64,000 nt of DNA from Chryseobacterium gallinarum (GTDB taxonomy: Bacteria; Bacteroidota; Bacteroidia; Flavobacteriales; Weeksellaceae). Every line of letters begins with the position of its first letter. The stretch's first letter is position 1. The translations under genes and the position numbers were made by a program. Below, piece after piece: positions 33,490 to 43,197 of this stretch. The DNA lies in contig NZ_CP009928.1 in the NCBI RefSeq assembly GCF_001021975.1, positions 2,608,001-2,672,000 on the forward strand, read 5' to 3'. The notes under the pieces were generated by a model. The model was not told the DNA's origin. It saw only the letters and a program-made list of their open reading frames with translations, and ran no database searches.

Positions 33490-33688
33490 ATTTCCTCTCT
33501 TAGTATGTTTAAAACGGTTTTGGATTGCAAATTTAATTAAAAATAATTTTTAAGACTTATCTTTAATTAAAATTCAGTTTTTTCTGTATTTAACGTTTAA
33601 TTAAATGTTTAATTGTGTGGAAGTGTTAATTTTTTCAGAAAATGGCTTTTATCATGCTTCCGGGGGGCCTGTTAAATCTATGTTTTAA

Positions 33689-33696
33689 TATATTTG
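33689..33696 (+). promoter_or_regulatory. Flavobacterial -7 element for gpsA
   Basis: TATATTTG lies 17 nt before ATG 33714, which sets the start and discards the longer in-frame ATG at 33642. Confidence 0.75.
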
Positions 33697-33713
33697 CAGT
33701 TCACATTCGAATT

Positions 33714-34754
33714 ATGGCTAAAAAGAAAATTATTTCAGAATCTTCAAATCCAAAAAAGAATAAAAGCGATGTTTCTGTAGGGGTGGTAGGAAGCGGAAGC
33801 TTTGCAACTGCTATCGTTAAAATGCTTGTTGAAAACTGTAAAGTGGTACACTGGTGTGTAAGAAGTGAATTTGTAAAAGGAGCTATTGAGCTTCGCGGAC
33901 ATAATCCGACCTATCTTACGGCAGCCCATTTTAATCTTAAAAGTTTAAAACTGACAACGGATATTAACGAACTGGTCTCGGCCTGTGATGTCATTGTTTT
34001 GGCGACTCCATCTATTTATCTTTCCGATACCCTGGATAAAATGACTTGTGATTATTCAGAGAAGATATTTGTTTCAGCAATCAAAGGGATTATTCCTAAA
34101 GTGAATGATGTAGTGGCGCACTATTTACGAGATGAATTTAAAATCGGCTTCAGAAACCAGGCCGTCATTGCAGGGCCTTGTCATGCTGAAGAAGTGGCGA
34201 TGGAAAGACTTTCATACCTTACTATTGCAGCCGCAGAAGAAGCAACTGCTGAAAAACTGGAAAGAATTTTCAGTTCAGATTTTATCAAGGTACAAACGAG
34301 TAAGGATATCTTAGGAAATGAATACAGTGCCATTCTTAAAAATATTTTCGCGATCGGTGCCGGAATAGCAAGCGGACTGGGATATGGTGACAACTTTACA
34401 GCCGTATTTGTTTCCAATGCAATCCGTGAAATGGAAATTTTCCTCGAAGCCATTTATGAAGCACCCAGGGATGTGAATGAAAGTGCTTACCTGGGAGATC
34501 TTCTGGTAACTGCGTATTCCCTTTTCTCAAGAAACAGAAATCTGGGGAACCTGATCGGAAAAGGATATACCGTGAAATCTGCAATCCAGTCGATGAATAT
34601 GGTGGCAGAAGGATATTATGCTGCAGATTCCATCTATAAAACGGCAAAGCAGAAAAATCTTAAACTACCAATTATTGATACCGTATATGCCATCCTGTAT
34701 GAAGGTAAAAATGCAGAGAAGCAATTTAAAAAGCTGACGGCAAAATTGAATTAA
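33714..34754 (+). CDS. gpsA: NAD(P)H-dependent glycerol-3-phosphate dehydrogenase
   Basis: A 346-residue enzyme from MAKKKIISES. The Rossmann motif is GVVGSGSFATAI near 24-35. ATPSIYL, VSAIKGI, AGPCHAEEVA and the catalytic Lys region AILKNIFAIGAGIASGLGYGDN are all present. It reduces dihydroxyacetone phosphate to sn-glycerol 3-phosphate for phospholipid synthesis in the cytoplasm. Monocistronic, followed by a clear terminator. Confidence 0.95.
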   Translation: MAKKKIISESSNPKKNKSDVSVGVVGSGSFATAIVKMLVENCKVVHWCVRSEFVKGAIELRGHNPTYLTAAHFNLKSLKLTTDINELVSACDVIVLATPSIYLSDTLDKMTCDYSEKIFVSAIKGIIPKVNDVVAHYLRDEFKIGFRNQAVIAGPCHAEEVAMERLSYLTIAAAEEATAEKLERIFSSDFIKVQTSKDILGNEYSAILKNIFAIGAGIASGLGYGDNFTAVFVSNAIREMEIFLEAIYEAPRDVNESAYLGDLLVTAYSLFSRNRNLGNLIGKGYTVKSAIQSMNMVAEGYYAADSIYKTAKQKNLKLPIIDTVYAILYEGKNAEKQFKKLTAKLN

Positions 34755-34757
34755 AAC

Positions 34758-34790
34758 AAAGGCTGATCTGTTATGATCAGCCTTTCTTAT
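34758..34790 (+). terminator. Intrinsic terminator after gpsA
   Basis: AAAGGCTGATC / GATCAGCCTTT, 11-bp perfect stem with a 6-nt loop and T-rich tail. Confidence 0.9.
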
Positions 34791-34795
34791 TTTCA

Positions 34796-35572
34796 CTATA
34801 AGCTCATTTTTGTGATGACCAGAGTAAATGAAGATCTTACATTAAGGTTGCTGGCTGTAAATCCGTTTCCGGTATCAAATTCAAACTTTTGCCGGAGGGT
34901 AGTAGGGGCTGTAAGTGTCAAAAAATAACTCCCCTGAAAAAAAGTAAAAGAGCTCGATAGCTGGCATATTCTGTTAGTTTCCGTAATAGTAGCACTGGTG
35001 GCTGCATTAATCAGGTAGGATCTTGTGCACGTAAAATTTTGGGACAAATATTGAGTATTGGCCGTTCCGTTATTGTTATTGGCATTACTTGAATCTACAG
35101 AATACCGGATGATATAAGTGCCTGCCGGTAAGGTTATCGTAGAAGCATCTGTTCCCAGAGATGCACCGGTTATTTTGTTAGCCGCTACGGTGAAGTTGGT
35201 TAATGTATTATTGGTACTTCCGGTAGGAATAAGAACTCCAGGGTTGATGATCAGGGACATGGTCTGTGGCTCTGATCCTGAAAGAATGGCTCGTTGCCAC
35301 TGATTTCTGATCCATACATAGTATCCCTTTGGGAAAGTAGACGCTCCGCCTTTATTATAAATCATAAGGCCGTCTGTTGGATTGGCTACCGGTGTTGAGG
35401 TACTGTTGAGTACTGTGAGATCATACTGCGGAAAAAGAACTCCTTTGTTGGAAGAGTTAATGTCAAGAACACTACTTGGATTAGGGGTGCTTGTATTGAT
35501 GCCTACCTGAGCGTTTAAAGAAGAACTCAAGAGTACAGTTAATAGACAAACAATATAAATATAGGTTTTCAT
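34796..35572 (-). CDS. Secreted 'GINT' protein 3 of a tandem set
   Basis: A 258-residue protein. The signal peptide MKTYIYIVCLLTVLLSSSLNA fixes the start at 35572; the longer open frame reads into the neighbouring gene. The mature N terminus QVGINTSTPNPSSVLDIN is the 'VGINTxxPxxxAxLDI' motif found at the start of many Bacteroidota secreted proteins. It is followed by KGVLFPQ and a Thr/Ser-rich beta region. Likely exported and surface exposed. Last gene of a three-gene minus-strand cluster. Confidence 0.75.
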   Translation of the reverse strand: MKTYIYIVCLLTVLLSSSLNAQVGINTSTPNPSSVLDINSSNKGVLFPQYDLTVLNSTSTPVANPTDGLMIYNKGGASTFPKGYYVWIRNQWQRAILSGSEPQTMSLIINPGVLIPTGSTNNTLTNFTVAANKITGASLGTDASTITLPAGTYIIRYSVDSSNANNNNGTANTQYLSQNFTCTRSYLINAATSATITETNRICQLSSSFTFFQGSYFLTLTAPTTLRQKFEFDTGNGFTASNLNVRSSFTLVITKMSL

Positions 35573-35582
35573 TGTAAACAGA

Positions 35583-36404
35583 TTATTGGTTAAGGGCTGA
35601 TCTTTGGATATCAACTTTTGCATTGGTGATAATGATTTCACCGTTATTAGGGGTAGTTCCTCCGGAACCGGACTGATAAGTTCCTCCCGCATCATGGGCG
35701 ATCGCTGGAACTAAAGTTATAGGAGTTGCTGAAGTTGCCACAAAAGAAAAGCTAAGATTGAGGGTATGCGTTTTATTACTGGCTATAGATTGTGCATTAA
35801 TGCTGATCGTTTTACCGTACTGAGTTCCGGTGACAGGATCTACCAGCTTTACCAGGTACTGGTGCAGGTGAACAGGAGTCCCTCCGATGCCTGCTGTAGT
35901 GCTTTCCAGGGCTGTTCTTATATTCAGGCATAGGTTAACGAGATAACCACTGTTTCCGGGAAGTGTAATTACTCCGGAAGCTGTATTATAAGAGGCTCCG
36001 ATATCATTGGAAACTACAGTAAATGCCGCATCTGTAAAGTTCTTGAAAGTCCCGTTAGCGAAATTTCCCAGGATCGTGTAATCAGATGTCCGCTGAAGAA
36101 TCATGTAACTTACAAGGTTATAAGTATCTGCAAGCTGAGTCCATCTGTTATTCTTCCATAGATATAGCCCCGGGCTGATGGAATTTCCTTTATTGTACAC
36201 TACAAGTCCTTCAGCAGGGTTATTGACAGGTGATGTATTGCTTAATATATCTACAATATCCACCCTTGGAAGAAGAACTCCTTTATTGGTAGACTGGGAT
36301 ACATCCAGAACAGCAGAACTGTTAACTGTAGTTTTCCCGATTGCAACTTGTGCGCATAAGGTCTGTACTATAGTGAATAGTAGCAGGATATAACTTTTTT
36401 TCAT
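35583..36404 (-). CDS. Secreted 'GINT' protein 2 of a tandem set
   Basis: A 273-residue protein with signal peptide MKKSYILLLFTIVQTLCA, then QVAIGKTTVNSSAVLDVS, KGVLLPRVDI and PAEGLVVYNKGN. These segments recur in its two neighbours and define a shared N-terminal module. The C-terminal half is beta-rich and different in each paralogue, suggesting variable binding domains on a common base. It lies 10 nt upstream of the next gene and 12 nt after the previous one. Confidence 0.75.
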   Translation of the reverse strand: MKKSYILLLFTIVQTLCAQVAIGKTTVNSSAVLDVSQSTNKGVLLPRVDIVDILSNTSPVNNPAEGLVVYNKGNSISPGLYLWKNNRWTQLADTYNLVSYMILQRTSDYTILGNFANGTFKNFTDAAFTVVSNDIGASYNTASGVITLPGNSGYLVNLCLNIRTALESTTAGIGGTPVHLHQYLVKLVDPVTGTQYGKTISINAQSIASNKTHTLNLSFSFVATSATPITLVPAIAHDAGGTYQSGSGGTTPNNGEIIITNAKVDIQRSALNQ

Positions 36405-36416
36405 TTTGAATGTTTC

Positions 36417-37523
36417 TTAAAGTTGGGATATTTTTATATAAGATCCGGTAGGAATAACGTTAACAAGATCGTAAAATGTACTGTTCTGCATTCTGCCTAA
36501 GTATAATCTAAGTCCTCCGATAATATTGCCATTGGCATTGGGAGGTACACTGTAATAATAAGACCAGGTAGCCAGGTGATTGGTATTGATCTTAGATACG
36601 ATAGGCACTTCTTTCCGGGTATTGGATTCTGCGGTAAATGTATTGGTAGAATTATTATAGGTATCGTGGGTAAAATCAATAAAATACCCCATCAGATAAT
36701 AACTGCTTCCCGAAAGAGGAGCCGTTCCCCCTTGACCTGCGGGATTTTCCTGAGGAGAATTGAGATTAAGATTAACTTCTACCAGATAATTTCCTTGGGG
36801 AAGAACCAGGGAATATCCTCCCGAAGAAGTATTTTGTACTACCTTAAAACCATTAATATTGGATACGCCGGAGATTGCGGGAGGGTTTACCACTAATAAA
36901 GCCCTGGCTCCTGCTACTGCGTTATCCAGTGCTGATAAATTCCCGGTGAAATCGAGATAAGCTACTTTAGGTGTATTTTCCGCGTCAATAGTACTTTGCC
37001 ATTGATTCGTTGTACTATTGAACACATGCAGTGCTTTATTGTTGCTGTTGGCTCCTCCATTGAAGGCAATAAGTCCGTTGGCCGGTGATGCTACCGGTGA
37101 AGTTGTACTGTTCAGGCTTGAAATATTCAGACTAGGGAATAAAAGGCCCTTATTCCCTCCTGCCAAGGTAACTGTGGGGGCAGTAGTATAGCCACTTCCT
37201 CCATTGTTAATGATAATTCCTGTTACGCTCCCATTGGAAATAGTGGCTGTTGCGCGGGCTTTAGAGCCTCCGTTTATAATGGAGCCTCCACCATAAAAAT
37301 TAACAGTAGGGGCAGAAGTATATCCGCTACCTCCATTGCTGATGGTAATACCGGTTACGGCACCTCCTGATATGGTAGCTGTGGCGGTAGCTGGTATTCC
37401 ATTGAAATTTTCGATGTGCAGAATAGCACTCGGATCCGGGGTGGACGTGTTGATCCCTACATTTCCGCTTTGGGCCAAAGCCATTGTAGCGAAAAGTGTA
37501 CTTAGAAAGTTAACAATTTTCAT
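36417..37523 (-). CDS. Secreted 'GINT' protein 1 with internal repeats
   Basis: A 368-residue protein with signal peptide MKIVNFLSTLFATMALA, then NVGINTSTPDPSAILHIENF. Two direct repeats follow (about residues 45-80 and 88-122), each reading approximately ATATIS-G-VTGI-I-NGGSGYT-APTV. This glycine-rich repeat occurs in many bacterial surface proteins. The shared KGLLFPSLN and SPANGLIAFN module comes next. It is first in the cluster and presumably carries the promoter. Confidence 0.78.
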   Translation of the reverse strand: MKIVNFLSTLFATMALAQSGNVGINTSTPDPSAILHIENFNGIPATATATISGGAVTGITISNGGSGYTSAPTVNFYGGGSIINGGSKARATATISNGSVTGIIINNGGSGYTTAPTVTLAGGNKGLLFPSLNISSLNSTTSPVASPANGLIAFNGGANSNNKALHVFNSTTNQWQSTIDAENTPKVAYLDFTGNLSALDNAVAGARALLVVNPPAISGVSNINGFKVVQNTSSGGYSLVLPQGNYLVEVNLNLNSPQENPAGQGGTAPLSGSSYYLMGYFIDFTHDTYNNSTNTFTAESNTRKEVPIVSKINTNHLATWSYYYSVPPNANGNIIGGLRLYLGRMQNSTFYDLVNVIPTGSYIKISQL

Positions 37524-38010
37524 CTTTAGTATGTTTACGAAATAATTTTAATTTAATTACACAGGAATATGGTAATAAATCAATTCAAAGGTACGTATAA
37601 AAAATAATTATTTTATGATTTTAATCTAGATTTTTGTCTATAATATTAATGATTTATCAATTAATTGTGATTTTTTAAACTTAATTGATAATATTTATCA
37701 AAAACGAGTGATTAAATATTTAATGAAAATCATTATGGCTAAAGTATTTTAAATCGCGAACTTAAATGAACACAAAATTTTATGGGAAATTATTTTCCTG
37801 CCAGTGAATTATAACGGTCAAAATAAAGATAAAAGTTTAAATCCATAGGAATGGTCATTAATCATTTCAATGATGTTTTATTGATACTTTCCATGACTTT
37901 CTGTTGTATAATCAAGAAGTGCTTTTCTCTCAAAAAATAACGTGTTAAAATCTTGAAACAGGTTTTTCTTTTTAAAACTTTTCCCGAAATTTGAACTAAA
38001 ATTTACAATT
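37524..38010. other. Intergenic region between divergent GINT cluster and mqo
   Basis: About 485 bp, very AT-rich, no gene recognised. It should contain promoters for both directions, but none matches TAnnTTTG convincingly. Confidence 0.5.
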
Positions 38011-39516
38011 ATGTCACAATCGCTTACAAGCAGAACTCCAAAACCTAAATATGACGTTGTACTGATAGGAGGCGGAATCATGAGCGCCACATTAGCGACT
38101 CTGCTTCATGAATTTGATCCGAACCTTGAAATTGCTATCTTTGAAAGACTTGGAAGATTTGCCAAAGAAAGTACAGCCGCCTGGAATAATGCAGGAACAG
38201 GACATTCCGCTTTTTGTGAGCTTAATTATACTCCCGAAAAACCTGACGGAACAATAGATATTACAAAAGCGGAAAGCATTGCAGAACAATTTGAAATTTC
38301 AAAACAATTCTGGGCTTATTTGCTGACTAAAGGATATATTCAGGAACCCAAAGATTTTATCAATTCTTGCCCGCACATGAGCCTTGTATTTGGTGAAAAA
38401 GACGCAGAATACCTTAAAAAACGTTATGATAAAATGAGTAAATCCGTTCTTTTTGAAGGAATGGAATTTTCCACAGATCATGAGAAACTGAGAGAATGGA
38501 TTCCTCTGGTAATGAGCAAAAGAAATAAATCTGAGGTAATGGCTGCCACCAAAATGGATATGGGAACCGATGTTAATTTCGGGACATTGACCAGGAAAAT
38601 GGGGAGACACTTGCTGGAAGATTCCAATGTAGAAGTATTTTTATACCACGAAGTGAAAGACATCGATCCGAGAGAAGACGGAAAATGGGAGATGAAAGTA
38701 AAAGACAGAATCCATAACCATAAACAGGAAGTCGTTGCAGACTTTGTCTTTATCGGAGCTGGAGGATATGCACTCCCGTTACTGGATAGTTCAGATATTA
38801 AGGAAAGTGAAGGATATGGTGGTTTCCCGGTTTCAGGACAATGGCTGGTAACCCACAACCAGGAATTGGTGGAAAAACACCAGGCTAAAGTTTATACGCA
38901 GGCTACAGTAGATGCTCCTCCTATGTCTGTTCCACACCTTGACCTTAGGATTATCGATGGTAAAAAGGCTCTTCTTTTCGGTCCTTTTGCAGGTTTTTCA
39001 ACAAAATTCCTGAAAGAAGGAAGCTACCTTGACCTGCCGGAAAGTGTGAATACCAAAAACTTAAGATCCCTGTTTGGAGCATGGTGGCATAATATTCCAT
39101 TAACAAAATATCTTATCCAGCAGGTAGCGATGACCAAATCTCAAAGGATACAACACCTGAGAGAGTTCATCAAAGATGCGAAGGAAGAAGATTGGGAATT
39201 GAAGGTAGCCGGACAAAGAGTACAGATCATCAAAAAAGATGAGAAAGAAGGAGGTAAGCTGGAATTCGGAACGGAAGTGGTTGTTAATCAAAAAGGAACA
39301 ATAGCGTCACTATTGGGGGCTTCGCCGGGAGCTTCAACGGCAGTACATGCGATGCTGAACGTTATTGAGAAATGTTTTCCTGAAAAGCTTCATGGAGAAT
39401 GGAAAAGCAAGCTTCTCGAAATGGTCCCGTCTTACGGTAAAAAATTAGCTGAACATCCGGAACTTACCAAAGAGTTGAGAGACTATACAAAAGAAAAATT
39501 AGAATTAAAATACTAA
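38011..39516 (+). CDS. mqo: Malate:quinone oxidoreductase
   Basis: A 501-residue FAD enzyme. The N-terminal dinucleotide motif is DVVLIGGGIMSATLATLL. ESTAAWNNAGTGHSAFCELNYTP is the Mqo signature. DFVFIGAGGYALPLL and LGASPGASTAVHAMLNV complete the FAD site. It is a membrane-peripheral TCA-cycle enzyme oxidising malate to oxaloacetate with electrons to quinone. Length matches the family. Followed by a perfect 12-bp palindrome. Confidence 0.96.
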   Translation: MSQSLTSRTPKPKYDVVLIGGGIMSATLATLLHEFDPNLEIAIFERLGRFAKESTAAWNNAGTGHSAFCELNYTPEKPDGTIDITKAESIAEQFEISKQFWAYLLTKGYIQEPKDFINSCPHMSLVFGEKDAEYLKKRYDKMSKSVLFEGMEFSTDHEKLREWIPLVMSKRNKSEVMAATKMDMGTDVNFGTLTRKMGRHLLEDSNVEVFLYHEVKDIDPREDGKWEMKVKDRIHNHKQEVVADFVFIGAGGYALPLLDSSDIKESEGYGGFPVSGQWLVTHNQELVEKHQAKVYTQATVDAPPMSVPHLDLRIIDGKKALLFGPFAGFSTKFLKEGSYLDLPESVNTKNLRSLFGAWWHNIPLTKYLIQQVAMTKSQRIQHLREFIKDAKEEDWELKVAGQRVQIIKKDEKEGGKLEFGTEVVVNQKGTIASLLGASPGASTAVHAMLNVIEKCFPEKLHGEWKSKLLEMVPSYGKKLAEHPELTKELRDYTKEKLELKY

Positions 39517-39525
39517 CAGTAATAA

Positions 39526-39561
39526 GCAATGAGTAATAAGCACGATAGCATTACTCATTGC
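39526..39561 (+). repeat. Perfect 12-bp palindromic hairpin after mqo
   Basis: GCAATGAGTAAT / ATTACTCATTGC with a 12-nt loop. No T run follows, so not a typical terminator. It overlaps the TTG at 39558, arguing against that codon as a start. Confidence 0.7.
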
Positions 39562-39587
39562 CTGTCACTTATTATCTATACAAAAGC

Positions 39588-39989
39588 GTGGAAGAAGTAG
39601 TTGTAAAACCGGTGATAGCTAAAGAGCTTCTGGAGTCTCTTCAGACAAAAACAGAAGAGGAGAAACAGGTTATTGTACATTGCTGTTTCCCGGCATCTCC
39701 ATTTTTAGGCAATCTCATCAGGATCTGGCATTCAACTTATCTTTTTGATAATCAGTCTGATCACAGGAGTAAATTGATTCATGCTGAAAATATTTCAATT
39801 TCCCCATATTGGACGCCTGTTCCTTTTATGAAGGATTTTTGGTTTACCCTTATATTCTCCGGACTTCCCAAAGATTGTAAGAGTTTTGATTTAAAAGAAG
39901 TTATTCCGGAAGAAGGGGGCTTTTTCGTAGCATCCATTAAAAGAAATTCTTCTGATGTTTATCGTGTAAAAATATCAGAATCTTATTAA
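39588..39989 (+). CDS. Uncharacterised protein upstream of aadS-like gene
   Basis: About 133 residues from the GTG at 39588; a TTG at 39558 is in frame but lies inside a palindrome. It contains VIVHCCFPASPFLGNLIRIWHSTYL and SPYWTPVPFMKDFWFTLIFSGLP, aromatic-rich and mildly hydrophobic, with no signal peptide. No family is recognised. It lies 7 nt before the adenylyltransferase gene, so the two are probably co-transcribed. Confidence 0.55.
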   Translation: MEEVVVKPVIAKELLESLQTKTEEEKQVIVHCCFPASPFLGNLIRIWHSTYLFDNQSDHRSKLIHAENISISPYWTPVPFMKDFWFTLIFSGLPKDCKSFDLKEVIPEEGGFFVASIKRNSSDVYRVKISESY

Positions 39990-39996
39990 CACTGGT

Positions 39997-40863
39997 ATGA
40001 TAACAAGAGAAGAAAAGCTTCAACAAATTATACAATGGTGTGAAAATAATCCGGATATCCGGGCTGCTTTACTTACCAGTTCATTAGTGAATCCTCATGC
40101 TCCTGTAGATGATTTCAGTGACCTGGATATAGAACTTGTTTTTCAGAACAGAAGTGTCTATGAAGCTGATCATACATGGCTTGATCTTTTCGGGGAACCC
40201 ATTTCTATGATTGAAGAAGATGATACGGTTTTTGACGGAAAACATGCCATGAAGATGGTTTTATACAAAGACCATGTCAAGGTGGATTTTAAGCTGTATC
40301 AGGTAGCGGATTTTCTGAAAGATATTGATCTGGAGGTACTGCCTGATGATTGGGATCTTGGATATAGGGTTTTGATAGATAAGGATAACCTGACTGAAAA
40401 TATAAAAGCTCCCACTTATCAGTCTATCATGATCCAAAAGCCAGATGAGCAAAAATTCAGACAACTGATAAATGATTTCTGGTGGGATACTACCTATGTA
40501 GCGAAATGCCTGAAACGTGGCGATATTTTCTATGCCAAATTTATGTCTGAAAATATTCTCAGAACAGATTATCTGGTTCCTTTGATAGAATGGTATATTG
40601 CAAATCTTCATAGCTGGCACAATATAACGACGAATAAACATGGCAGACTTTTTAAAAAATATCTTCCGGCAAACATATGGAAAGACATTGAGTCTACCTT
40701 TTCTGGAAGTGATATTGAAGAGAACTGGATCGCCTTATTCGCCTTTGCAGATCTGGTTCATAATCTGGCAACTGATCTGGCTCTAAAGCTTGGATTTGTT
40801 TATCCTGAGCAATTAGAAAATGATATCAGGAATTATCTTTCTGAAGTAAGGGCTTTACCATGA
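39997..40863 (+). CDS. Aminoglycoside 6-adenylyltransferase, AadS/ANT(6) type
   Basis: A 288-residue protein, the length of AadS. The nucleotidyltransferase core is LLTSSLVNPHAPVDDFSDLDIELVF, with the D-x-D metal pair, followed by a third acidic residue in VKVDFKLYQ. FWWDTTYVAKCLKRGDIFYAKFM and the C-terminal helical domain match ANT(6) enzymes, which adenylylate streptomycin. Chromosomal AadS-like genes occur in Chryseobacterium and Elizabethkingia. Actual resistance depends on expression and substrate range. Confidence 0.88.
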   Translation: MITREEKLQQIIQWCENNPDIRAALLTSSLVNPHAPVDDFSDLDIELVFQNRSVYEADHTWLDLFGEPISMIEEDDTVFDGKHAMKMVLYKDHVKVDFKLYQVADFLKDIDLEVLPDDWDLGYRVLIDKDNLTENIKAPTYQSIMIQKPDEQKFRQLINDFWWDTTYVAKCLKRGDIFYAKFMSENILRTDYLVPLIEWYIANLHSWHNITTNKHGRLFKKYLPANIWKDIESTFSGSDIEENWIALFAFADLVHNLATDLALKLGFVYPEQLENDIRNYLSEVRALP

Positions 40864-40865
40864 TT

Positions 40866-42449
40866 TTATACAGAAAATTCATTTTTTCTGATCAGATTTT
40901 CTATACAATATTCAGCAATGGCAGTAATCGTCACGAACGGATTTACACCAATAGTTCCGGGAATTAATGATCCATCCAGGATGTACAGATTCTCGTGACC
41001 TTTTAATTTACCATATTCATCAGTAGATTCTCCTAATACACAGCCACCAAGCGGATGATAGCATATATCTGGCCCGAAGCCGTTGTGAAAGAGAAAGTGG
41101 CTCCTGGTTCCACCATTGGCCTGGTTCATCTTTCTTACAAAGTACCGGGCATTTTCTCTCATTTTTACTGTATTGCTTTTATCCCAGTTCAATTTAAGGG
41201 ATTGATTGGTTGGGTCATAGTAAACTTCACCTTTTTTATCAACTCTATTGATCAATAAATATAGTGCCGTGGCAACATCCATTCCCATGGGTAAAGGAGC
41301 AATTTCTGTGAAAAAAGGATGTTCAGCATCATCCCAGTTATCAATGCCGCCAACGGGGATTGTAGATTGCTTGGCACCGGTTCCTCCCGATAATGGTTTT
41401 ACCCAGTTTCTCCCGGTCATAAAGTTTCCGTTATTACCCCAGTTTTTTCCGATATGTTTATGAAGGGGAAGATCATGTATTGCATTGGAATGCAATAAAA
41501 GTTGCAGAGTTCCCATAGTACCGGCCGAAAGAACAAGCTTTTTACAGTTGAATATCTTGTGAGCAATGGTAGCCCCTGCTGTATCGGTCTGCTGAACCTG
41601 TAAAGTGTAACTTTTGTCGGTATTCATCCGGATGGTATCCACCCGATGAAGGTCAAGGATTTCAAGGTTGCCGGTTTCAAGTGCTTTTTTGAGATAGGTT
41701 TTATCCAGGCTGTTTTTACCGTAATTATTTCCGTAGATTACTTCTGTGTTAAGGGCAGATCTTGGAACTTCATTCCGGAATTCTTTTTCCATATACCTGA
41801 AATCATATACATTGGGAACCCTGATGGTTTTAAAACCTGCTTTATGTGCCTCTTTTTCACCTACTCTTGTAAATTTATAATAGGGACAATCCTTCAGAAA
41901 TTGTTCACTGATAATATTTACTTTGAGTTCCTTATGCACTAATGGGAAATAATAATTGTAGAACTTTTCTGCATCAAGATCGGGGAAAACTTCCTTGAAG
42001 TAGTTTTCTTTTGGCGTTACTGCCATTCCTCCATTAACGAGTGAGCCCCCGCCAACTCCTCTTCCTACCCATATATTTATGTTTTCAAAATCCAGCCGGT
42101 CAAGCGTTCCGGTGAAAGGAGTTAAAGGAAAAATATTCATAAAAGGAGCAATGCTTTTCTTTTTCAGCCAGGCGGAGCTTTTCCCTGGTTTCAGAAGGTT
42201 TGAAAACGGAATTCCTGCTTTTTCCCAATTCAGGCCCATTTCAAGTAATATTACTTTTTTTCCGGCTTCACAGAGACGCAGGGCAGATACTGCACCTCCA
42301 TATCCGCTGCCGATAATCACAATCGGAACATCAAAATTCTCTTTTATCTGAAAATTTTTCCTTTCTGCAGCCCGGAATAATTCAGAATGAAGGAAATACA
42401 AACCTGATATAGCTAATGCGCTTGTCCTGATGAATTCTTTTCTGTCCAT
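40866..42449 (-). CDS. GMC oxidoreductase, cholesterol-oxidase-like
   Basis: A 527-residue FAD enzyme. The N terminus MDRKEFIRTSALAISGLYF resembles a Tat-like or lipobox-free export signal. The FAD motif is IVIIGSGYGGAVSALRLCEAG. GRGVGGGSLVNGGMAVTP and the C-terminal CYHPLGGCVLG...DGSLIPGTIGVNPFVTITAIAE are typical of the GMC/cholesterol oxidase group. It oxidises a sterol or other alcohol; the substrate is not determined. Monocistronic, convergent with aadS. Confidence 0.88.
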   Translation of the reverse strand: MDRKEFIRTSALAISGLYFLHSELFRAAERKNFQIKENFDVPIVIIGSGYGGAVSALRLCEAGKKVILLEMGLNWEKAGIPFSNLLKPGKSSAWLKKKSIAPFMNIFPLTPFTGTLDRLDFENINIWVGRGVGGGSLVNGGMAVTPKENYFKEVFPDLDAEKFYNYYFPLVHKELKVNIISEQFLKDCPYYKFTRVGEKEAHKAGFKTIRVPNVYDFRYMEKEFRNEVPRSALNTEVIYGNNYGKNSLDKTYLKKALETGNLEILDLHRVDTIRMNTDKSYTLQVQQTDTAGATIAHKIFNCKKLVLSAGTMGTLQLLLHSNAIHDLPLHKHIGKNWGNNGNFMTGRNWVKPLSGGTGAKQSTIPVGGIDNWDDAEHPFFTEIAPLPMGMDVATALYLLINRVDKKGEVYYDPTNQSLKLNWDKSNTVKMRENARYFVRKMNQANGGTRSHFLFHNGFGPDICYHPLGGCVLGESTDEYGKLKGHENLYILDGSLIPGTIGVNPFVTITAIAEYCIENLIRKNEFSV

Positions 42450-42577
42450 GTGCTGTATTTTCCAAAAAGTATGCTAGATCAGCAAGTTCTTATTTATTTA
42501 AAACAGATTATATTTTTTATTACAATTTTAACTTTTTTGTTATGGAAATTCATAGCTTTACTCATAATTTTAAACCT

Positions 42578-43195
42578 ATGAAAAAATATATAATACTCTT
42601 TTTGCTCCTTCCACTATGGGCTTTTTCTCAAAAGGCACTTTCAAAGGAAGAGAAAGAGGTCCGGAAATTTCAGAAAGAACTTAATGCTGAATATTTTAAT
42701 CCAAAAGAGACTCCGTTAAGAGGAGACAACTTTAAAAACTTTAAAGGTCATCCTTTTTTTCCATTTGATCCTAAATACAGGATAAATGCAAAATTTATCA
42801 AATCAAAAGATACCCAACCTTTTGATCTTCCTACCTCTTCCGGAAAGACAAAATCTTATCAGGAATATGGTAAAGCAACATTTACATTGGATGGTAAACT
42901 TTATACCCTGACATTATATCAAAGCCTGGATCTAATCAAACAGAAGAAATATAAAAATTATCTTTTCCTTCCGTTCCGTGATGCGACCAATGAAAAAGAA
43001 ACCTATGGCGGAGGAAAGTATATGGATCTGAGAATTCCGGAAGGGAATACCATTGTGCTGGATTTTAACCAGTCTTATCAGCCATATTGTGCATATAATG
43101 CTTATGACTACAATTGTCCTGTTGTTCCTGAGGAAAACAAACTTCCTGTGGAAATACGTGCCGGTGTAATGTATCAGGACATTTATCATCATTAA
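42578..43195 (+). CDS. DUF1684 family secreted protein
   Basis: A 205-residue protein. The signal peptide MKKYIILFLLLPLWAFS sets the start at 42578 rather than 42542. NPKETPLRGDNFKNFKGHPFFPFDPKYRI and the FLPFRDATNEKETYGGGKYMDL, DFNQSYQPYCAYNAYDYNCPVVP blocks define DUF1684. Function unknown. It lies 2 nt before a GNAT gene, likely one operon. Confidence 0.9.
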   Translation: MKKYIILFLLLPLWAFSQKALSKEEKEVRKFQKELNAEYFNPKETPLRGDNFKNFKGHPFFPFDPKYRINAKFIKSKDTQPFDLPTSSGKTKSYQEYGKATFTLDGKLYTLTLYQSLDLIKQKKYKNYLFLPFRDATNEKETYGGGKYMDLRIPEGNTIVLDFNQSYQPYCAYNAYDYNCPVVPEENKLPVEIRAGVMYQDIYHH

Positions 43196-43197
43196 TT

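Noticed and set aside
35573..35695. Longer N terminus for secreted protein 3
   Set aside because: The signal peptide begins at 35572, and the extension overlaps the neighbouring gene's 3' end.
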